Assembly: GCA_001795455.1 (NCBI GenBank)
Contig: MGPB01000019.1
Coordinates: 1-36,629, forward strand
Length of the DNA: 36,629 nucleotides
Origin: Curvibacter sp. GWA2_63_95
GTDB lineage: Bacteria; Pseudomonadota; Gammaproteobacteria; Burkholderiales; Burkholderiaceae_C
Direction of reading: 5' to 3'
Part shown: positions 25,284-31,983 of the stretch, piece after piece
How positions within the stretch are numbered: the first letter of the stretch is position 1
Layout: each line of letters starts with the position of its first letter
The notes under the pieces: model-generated
The model's input: only the letters and a program-made list of their open reading frames with translations
The model's database searches: none
Told to the model about the DNA's origin: nothing
Made by a program: the position numbers and the translations under genes

Positions 25284-25299
25284 CTGATCAAGTGGTGAA
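25284..25299. promoter_or_regulatory. candidate upstream activator site for the XylR/DmpR-type regulator
   Basis: CTGATCAAGTGGTGAA matches 12 of 16 positions of the TTGATCAATTGATCAA type sites I recall for XylR/DmpR regulators. It lies about 150 bases upstream of the -24 element, the distance usual for such enhancer sites, and just upstream of the regulator's own start codon, so it could serve autoregulation. Confidence 0.4.
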
Positions 25300-25300
25300 A

Positions 25301-25323
25301 TTTAGTTATATTTTTTAATCAAA
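25301..25323. promoter_or_regulatory. degenerate copy of the 9-5-9 operator
   Basis: TTTAGTTAT-ATTTT-TTAATCAAA keeps the 9-5-9 spacing of the operator at 21742-21764 and matches 15 of its 18 half-site bases (8/9 and 7/9). It lies 30 bases upstream of the sigma-54 activator start codon. The region is AT-rich, so a chance match cannot be excluded. Confidence 0.4.
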
Positions 25324-25448
25324 AAGTAAATTTTTTGACTCGGGTTTTCCCTTTACCAAGCTGAAATATTTCCCCTAGGGAATCTACTGAGGTTTCCAGC
25401 GAAATCTGCCCCTTTGCACCAGCGCCCATCCGCATACGGGCAAGAGGG

Positions 25449-25464
25449 TGGTCTGCGCCTTGCA
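25449..25464 (+). promoter_or_regulatory. sigma-54 (-24/-12) promoter of the aldehyde dehydrogenase unit
   Basis: TGGTCTG-CGCC-TTGCA fits TGGCACG-N4-TTGCW in its key positions: the -24 GG and -12 GC are present with exact spacing, and TTGCA is perfect. It lies 64 bases upstream of the aldehyde dehydrogenase start and divergent from a sigma-54-dependent activator gene, which strongly supports use. Confidence 0.65.
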
Positions 25465-25527
25465 ATCCATCAAGCAACCCACTCGTGAAGTGGCGAATTG
25501 ATCAACCGATTGAAAGGATGCTCCCCC

Positions 25528-26982
25528 ATGGGATCTGCAGAGACCAATGCCTGGCTGGATTTTTCCGCCACACCTCCTTCCCCACTCAGCGGCGGCGTAC
25601 GCCAAGTGATCGAACCTGCCACAGGCCAGGTACTGTGCACCGTGGGCATTGCCAATGCCGCAGACGTCGCCAAGGCAACGGCGGTGGCTGCCGCCGCACA
25701 AGCCCAGTGGGTCACTGTGCATCCACGCGAAAAAGCCGAAATCTTCCGCCGAGCCGCGGCCCTGTTTGAGCAGCACTTCAGCAGTTTGGCCCTGTTCGTG
25801 GCACGAGAGACCGGAGGCATCCTGCCCAAAGGGCAACATGAAATCCGGGAAGCGGCATTGCTCTGCAACCTGGCGGCCGGCATGCCTTTGCAAGCGCAAG
25901 GCCAGGTGCTGCCCAGCCAGCACGGCCGAACCAGCCTGGCGCGCCGTGTGCCCCATGGCGTGGTGGGCGTGATCTCTCCGTTCAACTTTCCCATGATCCT
26001 GGCCATCCGTGCCGTGGCGCCTGCATTGGCAGCTGGCAATGCTGTCATCATCAAACCGGACACCCGCACCCCCGTGAGCGGCGGCTTGATGATTGCCAGC
26101 GTTTTTGCACAAGCCGGATTGCCAGCGGGACTGTTGCAAGTGTTGCCCGGCGACGCAGAGGCCGGCGAGGCGCTGGTCACGGACCCGCTGGTCCCCATGA
26201 TTGCCTTCACCGGCTCCCCCGCCGTGGGGCGTCGCATCGGTGAACTGGCAGGCCGCCATTTGAAGAAAGTGTCACTCGAGTTGGGGGGCAGCAATGCCCT
26301 AGTCATCCTGGATGACGCGGACCTCGACGTCGCAGCCAGCAATGCTGCCTGGGGCGCGTTCTTCCATCAGGGGCAGATCTGCATGGCATCCAACCGAATT
26401 CTGGTGCACGAGAGCATGGTGCAAGGCCTGATGCAAAAAATGGTGACCAAGGCGACGCACCTGCCGGTCGGCAACGGCGCCAGCGGCCAGGTGGCACTGG
26501 GCCCGGTGATCGACGCCAAACAGCGCGACCGCATCCACCAACTCGTGCAGGACAGCATTGCAGCAGGTGCCAAGCTGGAGGCCGGTGGTACGTTTGAAGG
26601 CTTGTTCTACCAGCCCACCGTGCTCTCCGGTGTGCGCCCCGGCATGCGGGTGTTTGACGAAGAAACCTTCGGCCCGGTGGCCAACATCATCAGCTACCGC
26701 ACCGATGCGGAAGCCGTCGCTCTGGCCAACCAGCACCACGGCAGCTTGGCGTCGGCGGTGATTTCTGCATCGGTCGGACGCGCCATGGCGGTGGGCCGCC
26801 AGCTCAAGTCCGGCATGGTTCACATCAACGACCAGACGGTGAACGACGAATGCGTCAACCCCTTCGGCGGCCCTGGCATAGCCGGCAACGGCACCAGTGT
26901 GGGCGGCCCCGCCGACTGGGAGGAATACACCCAGTGGCAATGGGTGACCATCAAAGACCAGGCCACCGTATACCCCTTTTGA
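25528..26982 (+). CDS. aromatic aldehyde dehydrogenase (benzaldehyde/vanillin/coniferyl-aldehyde type)
   Basis: NAD(P)-dependent aldehyde dehydrogenase of 484 residues, close to benzaldehyde dehydrogenase XylC and vanillin dehydrogenases. Seen: PFNFPMILAIRAVAPALAAGN with N153, K176 in IIKPDTRTP, FTGSPAVGRRIGE, the general base E251 in LELGGSNALVI, the nucleophile C285 in HQGQICMASNR, EETFGPVANI, and the end MVHINDQTVNDE with FGGPGIAGNG and TQWQWVTI. Here it most likely oxidises coniferyl aldehyde to ferulate after CalA; vanillin is the alternative substrate. It differs from the class of CalB described in Pseudomonas, so the assignment to coniferyl aldehyde rests on context. The ATG at 25528 has AAGGA upstream. 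It is the first gene of the plus-strand unit, 16 bases before calA. Confidence 0.92.
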   Translation: MGSAETNAWLDFSATPPSPLSGGVRQVIEPATGQVLCTVGIANAADVAKATAVAAAAQAQWVTVHPREKAEIFRRAAALFEQHFSSLALFVARETGGILPKGQHEIREAALLCNLAAGMPLQAQGQVLPSQHGRTSLARRVPHGVVGVISPFNFPMILAIRAVAPALAAGNAVIIKPDTRTPVSGGLMIASVFAQAGLPAGLLQVLPGDAEAGEALVTDPLVPMIAFTGSPAVGRRIGELAGRHLKKVSLELGGSNALVILDDADLDVAASNAAWGAFFHQGQICMASNRILVHESMVQGLMQKMVTKATHLPVGNGASGQVALGPVIDAKQRDRIHQLVQDSIAAGAKLEAGGTFEGLFYQPTVLSGVRPGMRVFDEETFGPVANIISYRTDAEAVALANQHHGSLASAVISASVGRAMAVGRQLKSGMVHINDQTVNDECVNPFGGPGIAGNGTSVGGPADWEEYTQWQWVTIKDQATVYPF

Positions 26983-26998
26983 ATACCAGGAGAACATG

Positions 26999-27766
26999 AT
27001 GAACTTGCAAGGAAAGACCTTGATCGTGACCGGCGTATCGTCCGGCATTGGGGCAGAAGTCGCACGGTTGGCCCGTTTTCAGGGCGCGCACGTCATCGGC
27101 GTAGACCGCAATGACGCCAGCATTTCTCTCGCGGGCTTTGTCAAAGCGGACCTGAGCACGGTGGCCGGCATCGACGCCGCAGTGGCCCAGTTGCCAACGC
27201 AGATCGACGCACTCTGCAACATCGCCGGTGTGCCCGGCACCGCCGACGGTGAGCTGTTGGCACGGGTGAACTATTTGGGCTTACGCCATTTGACGGAGCA
27301 GGTCTTGCCCCGCATACGCCGTGGTGGCGGCATCGTCAATGTGGCCTCCATCCTGGGGGCGGAGTGGCCGCAACGCCTGGAGGCCCACAAGGCCTTGGCT
27401 GCGACGCACGGCTTTGATGCGGGGGCCCAGTGGCTTCAGAGCCATCCGGTGCCCCAGGCGACGTGCTATCAGTACTTCAAGGAAGCCCTGATCGTATGGA
27501 ACGCGGTGCAGTCACAAGAGTGGTTTCTGAAAACGGGTGTGCGTATGAACTGCGTGGCACCCGGCCCCGTGTTCACGCCCATCCTTGGCGATTTCGTCAC
27601 CATGTTGGGTGCGGACCGCGTACAGGCCGACGCACACCGCATGGCACGCCCTGCATTCCCGGATGAAGTGGCCGAGGTGATCACCTGGCTATGTAGCGAC
27701 GCAGCACGCTGGGTGAGCGGCGTGAACATTCCGGTGGACGGCGGCCTGGCATCCACGTACCTCTAG
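26999..27766 (+). CDS. calA: coniferyl alcohol dehydrogenase
   Basis: Short-chain dehydrogenase of 255 residues, closely resembling CalA of Pseudomonas sp. HR199 in length and throughout its sequence as I recall it. It oxidises coniferyl alcohol to coniferyl aldehyde. Seen: TGVSSGIGAE (11-20), the NAD-favouring Asp in VIGVDRN, CNIAGVPGTADGEL, VNYLGLRHLTE, catalytic Ser in NVASILGAEW, the Tyr-x3-Lys pair in CYQYFKEALIVWN, NCVAPGPVFTPIL and the end INIPVDGGLASTYL-like NIPVDGGLASTYL. The start is the second of two tandem ATGs (26999): AGGAG is then 6 bases away and the length equals that of CalA. It lies 16 bases after the aldehyde dehydrogenase gene, and a DUF1302 gene follows after 56 bases. 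Confidence 0.93.
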   Translation: MNLQGKTLIVTGVSSGIGAEVARLARFQGAHVIGVDRNDASISLAGFVKADLSTVAGIDAAVAQLPTQIDALCNIAGVPGTADGELLARVNYLGLRHLTEQVLPRIRRGGGIVNVASILGAEWPQRLEAHKALAATHGFDAGAQWLQSHPVPQATCYQYFKEALIVWNAVQSQEWFLKTGVRMNCVAPGPVFTPILGDFVTMLGADRVQADAHRMARPAFPDEVAEVITWLCSDAARWVSGVNIPVDGGLASTYL

Positions 27767-27822
27767 GCAAGGCCCATCTTCCACCTGCCCAAACCCACAA
27801 CAACACGACGAGGAGACACACA

Positions 27823-29478
27823 ATGACACCCCCTAAAACCCCCTTCAGGCTGAGCGTACTGGCACTTGCCGCCGGCATGTTGTGCGCATTGCAGGCACAT
27901 GCCTTGGAGCTGGATTCTGGTGACCCGGACACCAAGATCCGGCTGGACTTCACCCCCAAATACAGCATGGCCTACCGCACGCAAGACGCGTCAACCGACC
28001 TGACCCCCAGCGGCAACGAGAACGACGGGAACCTTAACTTCTCAAAAGGACTGATTTCCAATCGCGCAGATTTGCTGACCGAATTTGATTTCAGTAACCG
28101 CAACTGGGGCATACGCGTGAGCCATACCGCCTGGTACGACGCCATGTACCTGCGTGGCAACGCCAATGACGGCAGCAAAAGCGTGAACAACGCCAGCAGC
28201 CAGTCCGCCAACGAATTTGTACAAGCCACCCGTGATCAACACGGACGGGGAGACCAAATACTCGATGCGTTCCTGTACGGCAAAGGGTCCATCGGCGATA
28301 TGCCTGCGTCAGCGCGTATTGGAAAGCACGCACTGCAGTACGGTGAAAGTATCTTCTTCGGACAAAACGGGGTTGCTGCAGCACAGGGGCCTGTCGATGT
28401 CGCCAAGATCGCGTCCGTACCTAATTGGCAATTCAAGGAGGTGCTACTGCCTGTGGAACAGCTCTCCGGTACTTTGCAGATTTCAAACGACGTAACAGTT
28501 GGAGGCTACTACCAGTTCAAATGGCGCCCCAGCAAAATCCCCGGCGTCGGCAGCTATTTCTCAAACCAGGATTACATCGGGGGTGAGCGGGTCTACTTCA
28601 ACGCTCCGCCCTCACTCATCACGGATTCCAGCAAAGACCAGACTCCGGGCGACAGTGGCCAGTTCGGTGCGCAAGTGCGGTGGACACCCGCAGGCGGCGC
28701 TTTTGAGTACGGTTTTTACGCAGCACAGTTCCACGACAAAACGCCGTCCGCCTTGGTGTTCGATTTCGTCAACAGCCATGTGCGGACCGTCTATGCCAAA
28801 AACATTAAGACAGTCGGCGCCAGTGTTAGCTCCTCCGTGGGCCAGCTCAATTGGTCGCTTGAAGGATCCGTGCGCAAGGATGCCCCTCTTGCCAGTGACC
28901 CTGCAGTCCTGGGCGGAGCTGCCACCATGCCAGCAAATGATTGCAGCGGCGATGCAAGCAACCCCTGTTACGCCGTGGGGGATACAGGGCATCTGAATCT
29001 TTCGGGAATTTACGTCCTGAACAAGTCCAGCCTCTGGGACGGCGGCACCATCGTGGCCGAGTTGGCATGGAATCGCACGCTTCGTATTGCCAAGAATCCC
29101 GGCACTGTGGGGTTTGGCGGACTGGACCCGAACTCGACACGTGATGCCTCCGCCATGCGGGTAATTTTTGAGCCCCAGTACTTTCAGGTAATGCCGGGAT
29201 TGGACCTATCAGTCCCCATCGGCATTGGCTACAACTTTGGAGGCCGGTCCTCTGCCCTGTCCAACTTCGCGGGGGGTGCCAGCGATGCAGGAGACGTGAC
29301 GGTCGGCGTCAAGGGCAAATACCACGACTGGAACTTTGGACTGAACTACACCGCGTTTTTTGGCAGTGCGCGGACTTTCACGGTGACCGATTCCAGCACA
29401 CCGACGCGCATGTTGTCTTACAGCCAAACCCTGGCAGACCGCAACTACCTGTCTTTCAACCTTTCACGCACGTTCTAA
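27823..29478 (+). CDS. DUF1302 outer-membrane beta-barrel protein
   Basis: Exported protein of 551 residues. Seen: a Sec signal peptide (about 1-27, LSVLALAAGMLCALQAHA), then a long barrel-like sequence of alternating aromatic and polar strands such as RLDFTPKYSMAYRT, GGYYQFKWRP and FEYGFYAAQFHDK. The last residue is Phe in YLSFNLSRTF, the usual outer-membrane sorting signal. DUF1302 proteins are recurrent partners of DUF1329 near lipid, sterol and aromatic catabolism genes; a porin or uptake-channel role is expected but unproven. The GAGGAG ribosome binding site is strong. It stands between calA and DUF1329, so it is likely induced together with the coniferyl alcohol enzymes. No terminator is seen in the 56 bases upstream. 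Confidence 0.92.
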   Translation: MTPPKTPFRLSVLALAAGMLCALQAHALELDSGDPDTKIRLDFTPKYSMAYRTQDASTDLTPSGNENDGNLNFSKGLISNRADLLTEFDFSNRNWGIRVSHTAWYDAMYLRGNANDGSKSVNNASSQSANEFVQATRDQHGRGDQILDAFLYGKGSIGDMPASARIGKHALQYGESIFFGQNGVAAAQGPVDVAKIASVPNWQFKEVLLPVEQLSGTLQISNDVTVGGYYQFKWRPSKIPGVGSYFSNQDYIGGERVYFNAPPSLITDSSKDQTPGDSGQFGAQVRWTPAGGAFEYGFYAAQFHDKTPSALVFDFVNSHVRTVYAKNIKTVGASVSSSVGQLNWSLEGSVRKDAPLASDPAVLGGAATMPANDCSGDASNPCYAVGDTGHLNLSGIYVLNKSSLWDGGTIVAELAWNRTLRIAKNPGTVGFGGLDPNSTRDASAMRVIFEPQYFQVMPGLDLSVPIGIGYNFGGRSSALSNFAGGASDAGDVTVGVKGKYHDWNFGLNYTAFFGSARTFTVTDSSTPTRMLSYSQTLADRNYLSFNLSRTF

Positions 29479-29499
29479 CCACTTGCAGAGATACACACC

Positions 29500-30858
29500 A
29501 TGACTCCTTTTGCAAAACACACCATCTTGGCCGCCGCGGCACTGATCGCGGCCCTCCCCCTCCACGCAGCAGTCAGTCCGGAAGAAGCTGCCAAGCTCAA
29601 AACCACGCTGACACCTGTCGGAGCTGAAAAAGCGGGCAACAAAGCAGGCACCATTCCAGCTTGGGATGGTGGCATGAACAAAGCGCCAGTGGGCTACAAA
29701 AATGGTGATCCACGGCCCGACCTGTTTCCTGGCGAAAAGCCAAGCTTCTCCATCAATGCCGCCAACATGACCCAGCACGCAGACAAGCTCAGCGATGGCG
29801 TTCAAGCGTTGATGAAAAAATATCCCGACTTCCGCGTCGACGTGTACCCCACACATCGCACGGCGGCAGCCCCCCAGTCGGTGTATGACAACACGTTCAA
29901 AAACGCGACCCGCGCCAAGACCCTAGAAGGCGGCTTCGGCATGGAAGGCGCGTTTGGAGGTGTTCCATTTCCCATCCCCAAAGACGGCTATGAAGCCATC
30001 TGGAACCAGCGTACCGCGTGGAGAGGCGGAAACGTGATGCTACCGATGCGGGTGTGGGTCGTCACAGCCGATGGCCGCCGCGCCATGGCCTCCGGTGGCA
30101 CACAAACATTGAGCCAGAATTTTTATGCCAAGGATGGCAGCCTGGAGAAATTTGACGGCTACTACTCTCTGGGCAAGTTCGTCGCCAACGCACCTGGCTC
30201 CAAGGCCGGCGAGGCGATTCTTGCCCTGGATGGCGTCTCCGAAGCAGCACCGCGGGGCCTGTGGCAATACCTGGTCGGCCAGCGACGCGTGCGCAAAGCC
30301 CCTTCCGTCGCCTATGACACACCCGACTCGGTGACCTCCGGCATAGGCCTGTTTGATGAAGCCTTCACACTGTTCGGCCCGATAGACAAATACGAACTGA
30401 AGCTCATCGGCAAGAAAGAGATGTACATCCCCTACAACAACAACCGGGCCGCGTCGGCCAAGGTGGAGGATCTGGTAACGCCGAACACGCTGAACCCGGC
30501 TCAAGTGCGCTGGGAACTGCACCGCGTCTGGGAGGTCGAGGCGACCCTGGCCGCAGGAAAACGCCATGTCGTCCCCAAACGCAAGTACTACATTGACGAA
30601 GACTCTTGGCAAATCGCACTGTTTGACGGCTGGGATGCCAAAGGCCAACTCTGGCGCACCAACTATGCACTCATGCTGACATTGCCAGATGTGCCAGCGG
30701 TCTCCAACTTTGTTCTCTGGGGTGGCTACGACCTCCAAAACGGTTCGTACTACCTGAACATGGCCTCGAATGAATTGCCGAAGCAGTATGAAATCGTGCC
30801 CCCGATTCCACGCAGCTTCTTCAGTCCTGAGTCATTGGCCAATGAAGGTTCCCGCTGA
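29500..30858 (+). CDS. DUF1329 periplasmic/outer-membrane-associated protein
   Basis: Exported protein of 452 residues. Seen: a Sec signal peptide (about 1-24, cleavage near PLHAA) without a lipobox Cys, so it is not a lipoprotein. It then shows the DUF1329 features LTPVGAEKAGNKAGTIPAWDGG, FPGEKPSFSINAANM, DVYPTHRTAAAPQSVYD, YNNNRAASAKVEDL, HRVWEVEATL and KRKYYIDEDSWQIALFDGWD. The function is unknown; the family nearly always sits beside DUF1302 and often MMPL transporters, which suggests a hydrophobic-substrate shuttle between membranes (inference). It begins 21 bases after the DUF1302 gene, and its TGA overlaps the ATG of the next gene by one base, so translation is coupled. Confidence 0.92.
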   Translation: MTPFAKHTILAAAALIAALPLHAAVSPEEAAKLKTTLTPVGAEKAGNKAGTIPAWDGGMNKAPVGYKNGDPRPDLFPGEKPSFSINAANMTQHADKLSDGVQALMKKYPDFRVDVYPTHRTAAAPQSVYDNTFKNATRAKTLEGGFGMEGAFGGVPFPIPKDGYEAIWNQRTAWRGGNVMLPMRVWVVTADGRRAMASGGTQTLSQNFYAKDGSLEKFDGYYSLGKFVANAPGSKAGEAILALDGVSEAAPRGLWQYLVGQRRVRKAPSVAYDTPDSVTSGIGLFDEAFTLFGPIDKYELKLIGKKEMYIPYNNNRAASAKVEDLVTPNTLNPAQVRWELHRVWEVEATLAAGKRHVVPKRKYYIDEDSWQIALFDGWDAKGQLWRTNYALMLTLPDVPAVSNFVLWGGYDLQNGSYYLNMASNELPKQYEIVPPIPRSFFSPESLANEGSR

Positions 30859-31937
30859 TGCTGTACCCAGTTCCCCGGAAAATCGGGCGACGCACGGTGC
30901 TGCTGGGCTTGTGCGCCAGTGCGACAGCGATGGCGCAGTTGACAGGGGCACCTGAAACACCAGCGGCATTGCGACAGCCCAGCGTGCACACAAAGAAAGC
31001 TTTTGGTGCGGTCATGCTGGCTGTCACCCGCGCGGGCAAGCGTCTGGTGGCGGTCGGCGAGCGTGGCACGGTGCTTTTGTCTGACGACTCGGGCCTCAGC
31101 TGGCAACAGGCCCAGGTGCCCGTACAGGTCACCCTGACGGCCGTGCGCTTTGCCAATGCGCGAACCGGCTGGGCCGTGGGACACATGGGCGTGGTGCTGC
31201 GCAGCGAGGATGCTGGCGCTACATGGCTCAAGCAAATGGACGGCCTCCAAGCTGCCGCATTGTTGCTGCAAGCCGCGCAACAGTCCGGGGATGAGAAAGC
31301 CATCGCCAACGCCCAGCGCACGGTGGAAGAGGGAGCAGACAAACCCTTCTTTGACTTGGAATTCAGCAATGACCAACGAGTCTATGTGGTCGGTGCCTAT
31401 GGTCTCATGCTGTCCACGGCCGATGGCGGCAAAACCTGGGCGCCCCTGAGCCCGCGTCTGCCGAACCCCAAAAACCTCCACCTGTATGGCGTGCGTGCCA
31501 GTGGGAACACACTGCTACTCGCCGGTGAACAGGGCCTGTTGCTGCGCTCTACCGATGGTGGGGCCAGCTTTACCGCCCTGGAGTCGCCGTACAAGGGCAG
31601 TTTTTTTGGCTTGTTGCACAGCCCGGAAGCCGTGTGGGTGGCCTATGGCCTGCGCGGTACAGCCTACCGGTCCAAAGATGCGGGGACACGCTGGGAGCCA
31701 CTGGAGACTGGCGTGCCCATGGCGGTAGGCGCAGGCATGGCGTTGCCGCACGGTGACTTCGTACTGATGAGCCAGGCAGGCGATACCTTGGTAGGGCACA
31801 ACGACAGTGCGTCATTGCGCCGCATCGCCGCGCAAGACCCCGTGCCCGTATCGGGGGTCACGCAAGCGGAAGACGGTCACCTGATCGTCGCCAGCTTGCG
31901 CGGCATGCACCGCCTGCCGCCGCTGCCCGCCCCTTAA
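30858..31937 (+). CDS. YCF48-like beta-propeller protein
   Basis: Exported protein of 359 residues. Seen: a twin-arginine-like signal (GRRTVLLGLCASATAMAQ) followed by repeated propeller blades of the YCF48/BNR type, for example VAVGERGTVLLSDDSGLSW, GWAVGHMGVVLRSEDAGATW, VVGAYGLMLSTADGGKTW, LAGEQGLLLRSTDGGASF and YRSKDAGTRWEPL. The Asp-box-like S-x-D-x-G-x-x-W pattern recurs at least five times. YCF48 of cyanobacteria assists photosystem II assembly. In heterotrophs the family stands with DUF1302/DUF1329/MMPL genes and may be an accessory or assembly factor for that module. The start codon overlaps the DUF1329 stop (TGATG). The MMPL gene follows after 46 bases. Confidence 0.9.
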   Translation: MLYPVPRKIGRRTVLLGLCASATAMAQLTGAPETPAALRQPSVHTKKAFGAVMLAVTRAGKRLVAVGERGTVLLSDDSGLSWQQAQVPVQVTLTAVRFANARTGWAVGHMGVVLRSEDAGATWLKQMDGLQAAALLLQAAQQSGDEKAIANAQRTVEEGADKPFFDLEFSNDQRVYVVGAYGLMLSTADGGKTWAPLSPRLPNPKNLHLYGVRASGNTLLLAGEQGLLLRSTDGGASFTALESPYKGSFFGLLHSPEAVWVAYGLRGTAYRSKDAGTRWEPLETGVPMAVGAGMALPHGDFVLMSQAGDTLVGHNDSASLRRIAAQDPVPVSGVTQAEDGHLIVASLRGMHRLPPLPAP

Positions 31938-31983
31938 TTTCGGAATTGATTTTTGGAACAAGGCTGCACGCAGCCGCGAAAGA

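Noticed and set aside
25373..25380. CCCTAGGG palindrome between activator and aldehyde dehydrogenase genes
   Set aside because: Only eight bases, with no second copy near other pathway genes; too short to support a site.
25498..25515. TTGATCAACCGATTGAAA as an activator site
   Set aside because: It resembles XylR/DmpR sites but lies downstream of the -24/-12 promoter, where enhancer sites of this class are not expected.
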